A DNA stretch of 64,000 bases, taken from positions 1 through 64,000 of the forward strand of contig LVAC01000012.1 in the NCBI GenBank assembly GCA_001602955.1, written 5' to 3'. This stretch comes from Sulfurospirillum sp001602955 (GTDB taxonomy: Bacteria > Campylobacterota > Campylobacteria > Campylobacterales > Sulfurospirillaceae). The position numbers and the translations under genes were made by a program. Positions 42,362-51,481 of this stretch are shown piece after piece. Position 1 is the first letter of the stretch. The number at the start of each line of letters is the position of its first letter. The notes under the pieces were generated by a model. The model did no database searches. It was not told where the DNA came from and was given only the letters and a program-made list of their open reading frames with translations.

Positions 42362-42941
42362 GGTGTGTCCTATCCAATAAATTTTTGACGGTTAGAGGAA
42401 GCAGTTCATACTCTAAAGCATGAATTTTAGCTTCAAACGCTTCAAAACTCATCCCTTCCGTCTTTTCAAAGCAACGTTGCGCAATGATTTCGCCGCCGTC
42501 AAGTTCTTCATTAACGTAATGCACGCTAATGCCGGCAACCTTCATCGGCGAATCAAAGCTTTCCTTTATAGCATTGCCTCCCTTAAAAAGCGGAAGCAAA
42601 GAGGGGTGTAAATTGAGTGCTTTAATATTTTGCGTAAAAACGGGCGTTAAGAGGCGCATAAAACCCGCTAAAACGGTTAATTCGGCACCGCTGGCACGAA
42701 TAGCATGCACAAGTGCTTCATCGAACGCTTCGCGATTAGCATACTGCGTATGGTCGAGAATTAACGGTTCAATTCCGTAACGGCGGGATTTTTCAATACC
42801 TTGGGCATCGGGACGGTTGCAGATGGTCGTTGCTACTTCGATACGACAGTGTTGAAATGTTTTGTGATGTAAATCGGCGAGGAGTTTTTCGAGGTTACTC
42901 CCCGTACCGCTAAAGAGAATCGCAATTTTTTTTATAACCAT
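42351..42941 (-). CDS. purN: Phosphoribosylglycinamide formyltransferase
   Basis: PurN, 196 residues, transfers formyl from 10-formyl-THF to GAR in purine synthesis. Motifs: ILFSGTGSNLEKLL near residues 8-21, NLHPSLLPLFKGGNAI near residues 112-127 with the catalytic His, and GISVHYVNEELDGGEIIAQ near residues 138-156. It overlaps both neighbouring genes (10-11 bases) in one minus-strand operon. Confidence 0.95.
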   Translation of the reverse strand: MVIKKIAILFSGTGSNLEKLLADLHHKTFQHCRIEVATTICNRPDAQGIEKSRRYGIEPLILDHTQYANREAFDEALVHAIRASGAELTVLAGFMRLLTPVFTQNIKALNLHPSLLPLFKGGNAIKESFDSPMKVAGISVHYVNEELDGGEIIAQRCFEKTEGMSFEAFEAKIHALEYELLPLTVKNLLDRTHHES

Positions 42942-44326
42942 TTAAGACCTTTACAAATGTCGACGGGAGTGAGGGCAAAATTGTTACATGTAAGTTTTCG
43001 CGAGACGAGTGCATGGGCTAAAGAAGCCTGAATAGCCGCTTCTTTGAGTGCATATCCTTGTGCGATAAGTGCTCCGATCATGCCCGCGAGTACGTCGCCG
43101 CTTCCGCCTTTGGCTAAAGAAGGTCGTCCGTATGCGTTAATGAAAAGTTCGCCTTGATAGGCAATGATCGTATTGGCTCCTTTGAGAACGAGGACGATAT
43201 GTTTCAAACGTTCACTAAAGGTTTTTGCGTAAGCAAAACGGTTGGATTGAATCTTTTCGACGTCGGCCTCTTCATCGCAGAGCAGTTTTAAAAGGGCACT
43301 AAACTCTTTGGGGTGCGGCGTTAGCACAACGGGTTTGCAAGACGCAACGATCTCTTTAATGAAGGGATGGTAGCATAAAGAGGCATCGATGACGAGTGGA
43401 AGATCGTTGTCTAAAAGCCGTTGTTTGATCGTAGACGTATCGAAATCGACCAATCCCATACCTGCAACGACAACGTTGGCGTTGTGCGGTATGGAAGCGT
43501 CATACATCAGATAAACGGGTAATCTTTTCGGTTTTTCGCCGACTAAGGTTACCAAACCGGCACCGAAATGAAATGCACCCATACCCGCAAGCCGTGCCGC
43601 TCCTTCTTTAGGGCCTTGCAGCACCGCAACATGTCCGAAAGTGCCTTTATTGCTATTTTTAGAGCGGCGAAACGGTAACTTCAAATCTTTTTTCTGTATC
43701 AAAACGTAAGGGCTCGGTACGTCGTAAAACGTATGGGCGATACCTAAGGTCGCAACTTTAATTTTACCGACGACGTCTTTGACGTTATCGTGAAGCAGCG
43801 CAAGTTTCAATGCGCCCATCGTTACGGTTTCGTCGGCACGAAAGAGGGTATCGCTTAAAGCGAGGTTGCTTTGAATTCCGCTTGGAATATCGCAAGCGAT
43901 TTTGTAGCCTTTTTGAGCGTTGATTGTTTCTAAAAGTTGACATGTAGGTATATCTAAGGGTCGATTGAGTCCGGCTCCGAAAAGTGCGTCGACGTAAACG
44001 TCGGCATCGATCAATTCCGAAACGACGGGCACGCCTAGTTTTTGCGCACGTTCGTATTGGAGCCGCGCAAGCGGCATTTTGAGTTCGAAAGGACACAAAA
44101 TCGCGACATCGCACGTGCCGTGAAGCAACCGTGCCGCCACGATGCCGTCCGCGCCGTTATGACCGCTTCCGCAGATAAACAGTGCTTTTTTATTCCACGG
44201 CAATCTCTTTTGAACCGCTTTAGCAAGTGCTAATCCTGCGTGTTCCATTAAAATTTCGGAGCAGAGCACAAATGCATCGTAACAACGAGCGTCTAAAAAA
44301 TCCGTTTTTTCGTAAATATAGCGCAT
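42932..44326 (-). CDS. nnr: Bifunctional NAD(P)HX epimerase/dehydratase
   Basis: Protein of 464 residues with an N-terminal epimerase (YjeF-N: FICGSGHNGADGIVAARLL near residues 50-68) fused to a C-terminal ADP/ATP-dependent dehydratase (KGGSGDVLAGMIGALIAQG near residues 411-429). It repairs hydrated NADH and NADPH. Both domains have the usual length. It starts eight bases after comM and overlaps purN. Confidence 0.94.
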   Translation of the reverse strand: MRYIYEKTDFLDARCYDAFVLCSEILMEHAGLALAKAVQKRLPWNKKALFICGSGHNGADGIVAARLLHGTCDVAILCPFELKMPLARLQYERAQKLGVPVVSELIDADVYVDALFGAGLNRPLDIPTCQLLETINAQKGYKIACDIPSGIQSNLALSDTLFRADETVTMGALKLALLHDNVKDVVGKIKVATLGIAHTFYDVPSPYVLIQKKDLKLPFRRSKNSNKGTFGHVAVLQGPKEGAARLAGMGAFHFGAGLVTLVGEKPKRLPVYLMYDASIPHNANVVVAGMGLVDFDTSTIKQRLLDNDLPLVIDASLCYHPFIKEIVASCKPVVLTPHPKEFSALLKLLCDEEADVEKIQSNRFAYAKTFSERLKHIVLVLKGANTIIAYQGELFINAYGRPSLAKGGSGDVLAGMIGALIAQGYALKEAAIQASLAHALVSRKLTCNNFALTPVDICKGLKWL

Positions 44327-44334
44327 GGTTTCTC

Positions 44335-45873
44335 CTAACGTTTGCGAAAACTTAAAGCTTCGATCATATGTTCTTTGGCAATGAGTCGAGCTTGCGCCAA
44401 ATCGGCGATCGTGCGCGCAACACGTAGCACTTTATGCAGGCTTCGAGCCGAAAGCCCTAAACGTTCCCTTGCCGTTTCCAGACTTGCTTGTGCTTCGTCG
44501 TCTAAAAGGCAGTAACGCATCGTTTCGGCTTCGGAAAGTTTGCCGTTTAGCTCTTCTTGCCCGCGTTCCTTTTGCATCTTAAAGGCGTTTAAAACTTGCT
44601 CGAACATCTCCGAAGAACTCAATCCGCTCTCTTTGGAATGCTCTTCGCTCATTTGTATGTATAAATCGAGTCGATCCATAATGGGTTCTGAAATACGATT
44701 TTTATAGCGGGCAATTTCCGTTTCGCTGCAACGACACTCGTGCGTGCGGCTCAGTAAATTTCCGCACGGACACGGATTTTGTGCGGCGGCAAAAAGAAAT
44801 TTGGTAGCATAACTAACTTTCGTGTTGACGCGCGAAATCAAAACGCGATGATCTTCTAGAGGCTCTCGAAGACTCTCTAAAACGGTTTTGGAAAAGTTTG
44901 GAAATTCGTCGAAAAATAAAATGCCGTTATGGGCTAGTGCCACTTCTCCGGCTCTACTTTGCGACGATCCGCCTCCAAAAATGGAAGGACGCGAAGAGGT
45001 GTGGTGCGGCGAACGAAAAGGGCGAAGGGCACAAAGTGCCGTCTCTTCGTTTTCCAAAGAAGCATAAGCGTTGGATTCTAAAATCTCTTCGATGCAAAGC
45101 GGCGGTAAAATATAGCGTAAGCGTTTAATGCTCATACTCTTTCCGCATCCGGGACTACCTTCCATGAGAAAATTGTGCATTCCTGCCGCGGCGATCGTAA
45201 GCGCACGTTTGGCGCGGTGTTGTCCCAAAACATCGCTAAAATCGAGCGGAAAACGAGCTTCGTAAAAGTACTCTTTGCCGCCGATGCTAATGCTATGTTC
45301 GCATAGAAAAGATTCGTTTAAGATCGGAGTAGTTTGCTCAAAACGTTTTTCTTTGAAAAAAAGAAGGGCATCATGAAGCGTTTCAACGCCAAAAGCGCGA
45401 ATACCCGGAATATGCGCGATTTTTCGTAAAAGTTCGTCGGGAACCAAGATGTGAAGGTTTTTTTGCTGAGACGCAAGCGATAAAACGATCGGAAAGATCG
45501 CATTGCTTTTTTTGATCCTGCCGTCCAAACCCAGTTCACCGAAAACAAAAAAATCCTTACATGTAAAGCGTTCTTTTTGCATCGCGATCAATAAAGCAAT
45601 GACCAAATCGAAATGACTTCCCTCTTTTTTAAGATCGGAAGGTGAAAGGTTGACGGTAATTTTTTGCGCCGGAAAGTGAAAATCGATGCTGGAAAGTGCC
45701 GATTTTATACGTTCGCGAGACTCCAAGATGGCCGTGTCTGCGAGCCCGACGATAGAGAATCCCGGAAGTGCTCGAACGAAAGTCGACTCGACGTCGACGC
45801 GATATGCTTTATTGGCGTAAAACGTTGCGCATTTGGCATGCTTGACGTTGGAAAGCGCAGAAGCTTCTTCCAT
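44335..45873 (-). CDS. comM: YifB/ComM-family AAA+ ATPase (Mg-chelatase-like)
   Basis: ComM/YifB, 512 residues from ATG 45873. N-terminal Lon-protease-like fold domain (TVNLSPSDLKKEGSHFDL near residues 72-89), then AAA+ with Walker A GSPGCGKSM near residue 208 and Walker B GILFFDEF near residue 276, and a Cys-rich AAQNPCPCGN stretch. ComM is a helicase that drives branch migration during natural transformation in other bacteria, which hints at competence here. The longer start at 45906 overlaps def and is unlikely. Confidence 0.93.
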   Translation of the reverse strand: MEEASALSNVKHAKCATFYANKAYRVDVESTFVRALPGFSIVGLADTAILESRERIKSALSSIDFHFPAQKITVNLSPSDLKKEGSHFDLVIALLIAMQKERFTCKDFFVFGELGLDGRIKKSNAIFPIVLSLASQQKNLHILVPDELLRKIAHIPGIRAFGVETLHDALLFFKEKRFEQTTPILNESFLCEHSISIGGKEYFYEARFPLDFSDVLGQHRAKRALTIAAAGMHNFLMEGSPGCGKSMSIKRLRYILPPLCIEEILESNAYASLENEETALCALRPFRSPHHTSSRPSIFGGGSSQSRAGEVALAHNGILFFDEFPNFSKTVLESLREPLEDHRVLISRVNTKVSYATKFLFAAAQNPCPCGNLLSRTHECRCSETEIARYKNRISEPIMDRLDLYIQMSEEHSKESGLSSSEMFEQVLNAFKMQKERGQEELNGKLSEAETMRYCLLDDEAQASLETARERLGLSARSLHKVLRVARTIADLAQARLIAKEHMIEALSFRKR

Positions 45874-45875
45874 CG

Positions 45876-46391
45876 TTACGCCTTTTCTTTTTGTTTTTTC
45901 TTCCACTCTTTTTCAAATTTTTTGCGTTTTAAATAGGAGAGCTTTTCAATAAAAAGATGCCCTCGAAGATGATCCATTTCGTGTTGAACGGCAATTGCCA
46001 TCAAATCGCGAAACTCCTCTTCATGGCGTTGTCCGTAGCGGTCGTAATAGGCTAATTTGATGTGGGCGGCACGTTCGACTTCATCGTAGTATCCGGGGAC
46101 GCTAAGGCATCCTTCCTGATAAACGACGGCACCGTCTTTTTCTAGAATTTCGGGGTTGAGAATCTCATAAAGGTTCTCTTTTTTTTGCAATCCGTCTTCG
46201 TCGACGAGATTGATTAGAAGAGCGTTTAACGGGAAGCCGACTTGGATAGCCGCCAATCCGATACCCTCTTTAAATACCATCGTATCGTACATGTTATCCA
46301 AAAGCGTATGCAAGGTACTATCAAATACCGTGACGTCTTTGGATTTTTCACGTAAAAGTTTATGGGGATAAACTAAAATCTCTAAAATCAT
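45876..46391 (-). CDS. def: Peptide deformylase
   Basis: Def, 171 residues, removes formyl from new proteins. All three metal motifs are present: GIGLAAIQVG near residues 44-53, EGCLSVPG near 93-100 and QHEMDHLRG near 136-144. It overlaps the upstream GGDEF-like gene by four bases and is followed by comM after two bases. Confidence 0.97.
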   Translation of the reverse strand: MILEILVYPHKLLREKSKDVTVFDSTLHTLLDNMYDTMVFKEGIGLAAIQVGFPLNALLINLVDEDGLQKKENLYEILNPEILEKDGAVVYQEGCLSVPGYYDEVERAAHIKLAYYDRYGQRHEEEFRDLMAIAVQHEMDHLRGHLFIEKLSYLKRKKFEKEWKKKQKEKA

Positions 46392-47470
46392 TCTTCCTCT
46401 TCCTGTAAAGAAGGCGTACAGACCACGTAAGGGATAAATTTTTTACCCGTATGCGGTAGCCCTTCGAGCGTTGCCGCTAAAAATTCTTCGGCGCTGTATT
46501 CGGGTTGCAATGCCGTTATAGAAAGTTCAATATCGGTTTCAATTTCAGACGTTCCGACGAAAAAGCTGGTTTGATAAACCAAATCGCTGATACGATCACA
46601 TGCTTTTTTTGCCCCCGTCAAGTCGGTATGCTTTAAAATCATTGCAAAAATACCGTCACCGAAATGCGCGACAATATCGCTTCGGCGCGATGTTTTCAGT
46701 AAAAGTTTCGCAATATTGCGTACGACGGTATCTTTATCTTTTTTGACCGCAATCGAATCAAGAACGCTCTCTTTGACGCGCGCTAACACCAAAGAGCTCG
46801 GATGCGCGTAATTTTGAATAAGTTTCAGTTCGTCTTCGAGTGATTTTAAAAGATAACGTCGGTTGTAAACGCCGTATTTAATATCGAAAATGGATTGGTT
46901 ATCGACCTCTTGTAAAATGGTCGTCGCTTTTTGGTAATACTCTTTCAAAAGATCCAATTGTTTGGTCGTGAGTTCGAACATTTTGCTTAAATCCGTCGTG
47001 AAAGAAGCGATAATATTTTGCAACGTGAGCGCGTTCGGGTTGGTTTCCAATTGGTTGGAGCGTTTTTTCACGATATCTTGCATAACGCCCAAGTTGCGAT
47101 AAACGGTTGAGACGACTTGCATAATATTTTTAATTTGAGAAAAACCTTCTTTAATTTCGCGCTCGATTTTAACGTGATTTTCATCGTTGTTGGTCGTTTC
47201 GAGGTCTAAAAACTCGTTAATACGCTTCTTAAATGCGGCAGGTTTGTTTTCCAAGAGCTTGTCAAAGTAAATTTGAAAATTACTCGGCGTCGGAGGGATA
47301 TTTTCATCCCCCAACACTTTAAGGACTTGAGCGGAAAATTTCTCAAGTTCGGCGTTAGATTGTTGCGGAACGACGGGCTCTTTGATAGTCGGGGCTACCG
47401 TTAAGGCATCCTCTTTCGTATCGATCGTATAAACACCCGTTGCACCCTTTTCTTTGTTGAAACGAACCAT
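46388..47470 (-). CDS. Degenerate GGDEF-domain protein between clpP and def
   Basis: Protein of 360 residues with a long helical N-terminal part and a C-terminal GGDEF fold beginning near residue 190 (DIKYGVYNRRYLLKSLEDEL). The signature GG[DE]EF is replaced by FGDGI near residue 273, so cyclase activity is not expected; it may bind c-di-GMP or act by protein contacts. Position between clpP and def is a recurring arrangement in Campylobacterota. Function unknown. Confidence 0.8.
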   Translation of the reverse strand: MVRFNKEKGATGVYTIDTKEDALTVAPTIKEPVVPQQSNAELEKFSAQVLKVLGDENIPPTPSNFQIYFDKLLENKPAAFKKRINEFLDLETTNNDENHVKIEREIKEGFSQIKNIMQVVSTVYRNLGVMQDIVKKRSNQLETNPNALTLQNIIASFTTDLSKMFELTTKQLDLLKEYYQKATTILQEVDNQSIFDIKYGVYNRRYLLKSLEDELKLIQNYAHPSSLVLARVKESVLDSIAVKKDKDTVVRNIAKLLLKTSRRSDIVAHFGDGIFAMILKHTDLTGAKKACDRISDLVYQTSFFVGTSEIETDIELSITALQPEYSAEEFLAATLEGLPHTGKKFIPYVVCTPSLQEEEE

Positions 47471-47491
47471 AACGCGCCTTCTTATGAAATA

Positions 47492-48082
47492 TTATTTAAA
47501 GCTCTTATCCAATACTTTATCGATAAGACCGTATTCGCAAGACTCTTCCGCGCTCATGAAAAAGTCGCGTTCGGTGTCTTTGACGATTTTGGGCATTTTT
47601 TGATTACAATTTTTTGCCAAAATTTCATTTAACACTTGTTTCATGCGTAAAATTTCTTTGGCTTGAATCTCAATGTCGGTTGCTTGTCCCTGTGCGCCGC
47701 CTAAAGGTTGATGGATCATGATGCGTGCGTTGGGAAGCGCGTAACGTTTCCCTTTTGCACCGGAACTGAGCAAAAAAGCCCCCATCGAAGCAGCTTGCCC
47801 GATACAAATCGTGCAGATATCGGGTCTAACGTAGTTCATCGTATCGTAAATACTAAAACCGCTGGTAATCACGCCACCCGGAGAGTTGATGTAAAGATAA
47901 ATATCTTTTTCAGGGTCTTCGGCTTCCAAAAAAAGCAGTTGCGCAACGATGGAAGAAGCGACGACGTCGTTGATTTCGCCGCTTAGCATAATAATACGAT
48001 CTTTTAAGAGACGAGAGTAAATATCGTAACTTCGCTCGCCTCGACCCGTTTTTTCAATAACGACAGGGACATAATAGCTCAT
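47492..48082 (-). CDS. clpP: ATP-dependent Clp protease proteolytic subunit
   Basis: ClpP, 196 residues. Catalytic Ser in GQAASMGAFLLSSG near residue 97, His in RIMIHQPLGG near residue 122 and Asp near residue 171 in the KIVKDTERDFFMSAEES stretch. It forms the barrel protease with ClpA/ClpX. Its start overlaps the tig stop by one base (TAATG). Confidence 0.98.
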   Translation of the reverse strand: MSYYVPVVIEKTGRGERSYDIYSRLLKDRIIMLSGEINDVVASSIVAQLLFLEAEDPEKDIYLYINSPGGVITSGFSIYDTMNYVRPDICTICIGQAASMGAFLLSSGAKGKRYALPNARIMIHQPLGGAQGQATDIEIQAKEILRMKQVLNEILAKNCNQKMPKIVKDTERDFFMSAEESCEYGLIDKVLDKSFK

Positions 48083-49377
48083 TATTTACCTTTAGTAAAA
48101 AGCTTGTTGAAGAGTTTTTCTTCAATGATGGACATTTTAATTGCCGGAAGAACGCCTTGTTTCTCATAGAACTCAAGGTATTCTTTTGGGTTGGCACCTT
48201 GTTGCATTGCTTCAAAGTAGATCATTTGAAGCACTTCTTGATCGCTGACGTTGATGCCTTCGGCACGAGCAAGCTCATCGACGATAAACGTTAGTTTAAC
48301 GCTTTTCTCGGCATCGTTTCTAAATTCTTCGCGTTTTTCTTTGATTTTTTCGGGATTGGAAGAGTACTCTTTGATCTCATCTTCGCCGAGTTTTCCGAAA
48401 ACGCTTCTCATTTGAAGATCAATCTCTTGATCGACGATGTTTTCGGGAAGATCTAATGCGATTTTTTCCAAAATCGTTTCAACGAATTTGGGTTTAACCT
48501 CTTCGTTGAAAAGTTTTGCCAATTTTTCGTTACGAATTTCGGTTTCAATTTGCTCTTCTAAGGTCGCAAGCGTAGGATTTTCGACGCCCGGAAGTAAGCG
48601 TTTGATCATCTCTTCGCTCGGAGTTTCGGGAACGTCTTTTACTTTAATCTCTTTAAGTGTTACTTTAAAGACGGAGAGTTTACCGGCGAGTTCTTGTTTG
48701 CCGTAATTTTCGGGGAAAGTTACTTCAATGTCTTTGCTTTTGCCGGCTTTCATACCGATAATGCCGTCTTCAAAACCGGGAATAAACGAATGGCTTCCGA
48801 TTTCAAGCGTATAATTTTCCGCTTTGCCGCCCTCAAACGCTACGTCGTCGATAAAGCCTTCAAAATCGATAACGACGAAATCGCCCGATTTTACCGCTCT
48901 TTTTTCTTCAACGGTTTTAAGATCGGCAACGAGAGCCAAGGTTTTTTCAAGACGCTCGGAGATCTCTTTTTTGGTCACTTTGGGTGCTTTGTATTCGGGA
49001 ACGCACTCTTTGTATCCTTCTACGTTAACCGTCGGTCTGAAAGAGAGTTTCATGACAAGCTCTAAGCCGCCCTCTTTTTCTTCAAATTTCGTAAAACTAG
49101 GCTCTCCGACGACGAGTTCGGCTTTAACGTCTAATGCTTCCAACGCTTTGGCGTAAAGTTCGCGTAAAGCGTCTGTTTGTGCGTCTTCTTTAATTTTTTT
49201 GCCGAAGCGTGCTTTTACAAGATGCGTAGGTACTTTTCCTTTTCGAAATCCGTCAACTTTCATAGTGGACGCCGCCGATGCGAGCATCTTCTCTTCTTTT
49301 TTTTGCAAAAGCGCCGGTGAAATGGTTGCCTCGACGGCAGCATTAGCACTATTGGTACGGTTAACTTTAATTTGCAT
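48082..49377 (-). CDS. tig: Trigger factor
   Basis: Ribosome-associated chaperone, 431 residues: ribosome-binding tail with the signature DGFRKGKVP near residues 42-50, a PPIase FKBP domain near residues 150-240 (GDFVVIDFEGFIDDVAFEGG) and a helical C-terminal chaperone domain. It heads the tig-clpP-GGDEF-def-comM-nnr-purN-thiG run of closely spaced minus-strand genes. Confidence 0.97.
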   Translation of the reverse strand: MQIKVNRTNSANAAVEATISPALLQKKEEKMLASAASTMKVDGFRKGKVPTHLVKARFGKKIKEDAQTDALRELYAKALEALDVKAELVVGEPSFTKFEEKEGGLELVMKLSFRPTVNVEGYKECVPEYKAPKVTKKEISERLEKTLALVADLKTVEEKRAVKSGDFVVIDFEGFIDDVAFEGGKAENYTLEIGSHSFIPGFEDGIIGMKAGKSKDIEVTFPENYGKQELAGKLSVFKVTLKEIKVKDVPETPSEEMIKRLLPGVENPTLATLEEQIETEIRNEKLAKLFNEEVKPKFVETILEKIALDLPENIVDQEIDLQMRSVFGKLGEDEIKEYSSNPEKIKEKREEFRNDAEKSVKLTFIVDELARAEGINVSDQEVLQMIYFEAMQQGANPKEYLEFYEKQGVLPAIKMSIIEEKLFNKLFTKGK

Positions 49378-49506
49378 AAAATCCCTTTTCGATATAAAAT
49401 TTTGCTCAAATATAGCAAAAATTAGCTTTTAACTCGCTTTTTATCCATTAAAAAGCAAAAAGCGGATAGAATAAGTCGTCTTAATTACGAAATAAAGTGA
49501 AGAAAA

Positions 49507-50082
49507 ATGCACAGACAAGAAGAGTTTGAAAATGCCGTTAGAACGATGCTTGAAATCATCGGCGAAAACACAAAGCGCGAAGGGCTTTTAAAAACGCCGA
49601 CTCGCGTCTTTAAGGCCTATGAATATATGACGCAAGGCTATACTCAAAGCCCCAACGACGTTTTAGGCGAAGCATTGTTTGAAAGCGATAACAATCAAAT
49701 GGTTCTCATTAAAGATATAGAGTTTTACTCTATGTGCGAACACCATCTTTTACCGATTATCGGACGTGCACATGTCGCTTATATTCCTAACGGGAAAGTC
49801 GTAGGGCTTTCCAAAATTCCGCGTATGGTCGACGTGTTCGCCAGACGCCTTCAAATCCAAGAACAACTGACCGAACAAATCGCTAAAGCGATCGACGACG
49901 TTATTGCACCTAAAGGGGTCGGCGTCGTGATTCAAGCGCGTCACATGTGCATGGAGATGCGCGGCGTAGAAAAAACACACTCCAACACTACGACATCGGC
50001 ATTACGTGGGCTTTTTCTGAAGCCTGATACGCGCAAAGAGTTTTTTGATATTATCAATGCACCGCAGGCGAATCGTTACTAA
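49507..50082 (+). CDS. folE: GTP cyclohydrolase I
   Basis: FolE, 191 residues, first step of tetrahydrofolate synthesis. Zinc ligands: Cys and His in SMCEHHLLPIIGRAHVAYIP near residues 78-97 and Cys in QARHMCMEMRGV near residue 149. Arg/Lys in LSKIPRMVDVFARRLQ are family residues. Its stop overlaps the fliI start (TAATG). Confidence 0.97.
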   Translation: MHRQEEFENAVRTMLEIIGENTKREGLLKTPTRVFKAYEYMTQGYTQSPNDVLGEALFESDNNQMVLIKDIEFYSMCEHHLLPIIGRAHVAYIPNGKVVGLSKIPRMVDVFARRLQIQEQLTEQIAKAIDDVIAPKGVGVVIQARHMCMEMRGVEKTHSNTTTSALRGLFLKPDTRKEFFDIINAPQANRY

Positions 50083-51386
50083 TGCCGCTCAATCGTCTAC
50101 GCGAAAAACTGCAAAGCAAAAGCCTCTCTCCGATGTTCGGCACGATTACCAAAATTAGTGCGACAACCATCGAAGCATGCGGACTTAGACCTAGCATCGG
50201 CGATATCGTCAAAATCGTCTCCTTGGACGGACATAAAAGCGAACTCGGGATGATTACCGAAGTCAATCGAACGACATTCTATATTTCACCGTTCGGCTTT
50301 ATCGAAGGGTTTAAAATCGGCGATAAAGTCTTTATCAGCGAACAAGGCATGATGATTCCGGTAGGCGAAGAGCTTTTAGGGCGCGTGGTCGATCCTTTCA
50401 TTCGACCCAAAGACGGCAAAGGAACAATAGGTGCAAGTTCGCAAGCACCGATCATGAAAGCGCCTTTAGACGCGATGAAACGAGGGTTGATCAACGAGCC
50501 GTTTCGCGTCGGCGTCAAAACGATCGACGGACTTTTGACCTGCGGAAAAGGGCAAAAAATGGGTATTTTTGCCGGAAGCGGCGTCGGAAAATCGACCTTG
50601 ATGGGCATGATCGTCAGAGGTTCGGAAGCCCCGATTAAAGTGGTTGCGCTTATCGGCGAACGGGGACGCGAAGTTCCCGAGTTTATCGAAAAAAACCTCG
50701 GCGGCAATTTGGAAAACACCGTCATTATCGTCGCAACCAGCGATGATTCGCCGTTGATGCGAAAATACGGAGCCTTTAGTGCCATGAGCGTGGCGGAATA
50801 TTTTAAAAACCAAGGACAAGACGTTCTTTTTATGATGGATTCGGTGACACGTTTTGCGATGGCGCAACGGGAAATCGGTCTTGCATTGGGCGAACCTCCG
50901 ACGTCCAAAGGGTATCCGCCTTCGGTGTTGGCATTGCTACCGCAACTGATGGAGCGTGCCGGAAAAGAGGAGGGCAAAGGCTCTATTACCGCGTTTTTTA
51001 CGGTATTGGTCGAAGGCGATGACTTAAGCGATCCGATTGCCGATCAGTCCCGAAGTATTTTGGATGGGCATATCGTTCTAAGCAGAGAGTTGACGGATTA
51101 CGGGATTTATCCTCCGATCAATATTCAAAACAGTGCTTCAAGGGTTATGGGCGACGTGATCGATAGCGATCACAAAAAGGCGGCGATGCGTTTTAAGCGG
51201 TTAAACTCGATTTTAAAAGAGAACGAAGTACTCATTCGCATCGGAGCGTATGAAAAAGGTAACGACAAAGAGTTAGACTTGGCGATTAGCAAAAAAGAGA
51301 AGATGAATCAATTTTTACAACAAAACCCCGAAGAAGCGTTTGCATTTGAAGCGACGATCAATGATCTGAAACAAATAGTCAATTAA
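50082..51386 (+). CDS. fliI: Flagellar export ATPase
   Basis: FliI, 434 residues, the F1-beta-like ATPase that assists flagellar type III secretion. Walker A is GIFAGSGVGKSTLMG near residues 160-174, Walker B VLFMMDSVTRFA near residues 247-258, and KGYPPSVLALLPQLMERAG near residues 278-296 is typical. It is coupled to folE. No other flagellar genes lie in the window. Confidence 0.95.
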   Translation: MPLNRLREKLQSKSLSPMFGTITKISATTIEACGLRPSIGDIVKIVSLDGHKSELGMITEVNRTTFYISPFGFIEGFKIGDKVFISEQGMMIPVGEELLGRVVDPFIRPKDGKGTIGASSQAPIMKAPLDAMKRGLINEPFRVGVKTIDGLLTCGKGQKMGIFAGSGVGKSTLMGMIVRGSEAPIKVVALIGERGREVPEFIEKNLGGNLENTVIIVATSDDSPLMRKYGAFSAMSVAEYFKNQGQDVLFMMDSVTRFAMAQREIGLALGEPPTSKGYPPSVLALLPQLMERAGKEEGKGSITAFFTVLVEGDDLSDPIADQSRSILDGHIVLSRELTDYGIYPPINIQNSASRVMGDVIDSDHKKAAMRFKRLNSILKENEVLIRIGAYEKGNDKELDLAISKKEKMNQFLQQNPEEAFAFEATINDLKQIVN

Positions 51387-51445
51387 TGGTTAAAAATTTT
51401 TAGTTTTTTTTAATAAAGAAAGTAATAGTATTCAAAAAAATAAAT

Positions 51446-51464
51446 TAGGATAAAGTTTATCCTA
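51446..51464. promoter_or_regulatory. Perfect 19-bp palindrome upstream of nifS
   Basis: TAGGATAAAGTTTATCCTA has two 9-base perfect arms around a single central G, 17 bases before the nifS start codon. A -10-like TAGTAT lies just upstream (51426-51431), so the palindrome would sit just downstream of the transcription start, where a repressor would act. An Rrf2/IscR-like or metal-responsive regulator is a possible reader. Confidence 0.7.
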
Positions 51465-51481
51465 TTCGGACGGAGAAATTT

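Noticed and set aside
50279..50977. Long open frame antisense to fliI
   Set aside because: It is a shadow of a conserved gene in a CGA/TCG-rich block with few stops on the opposite strand; no ribosome site or family motif.
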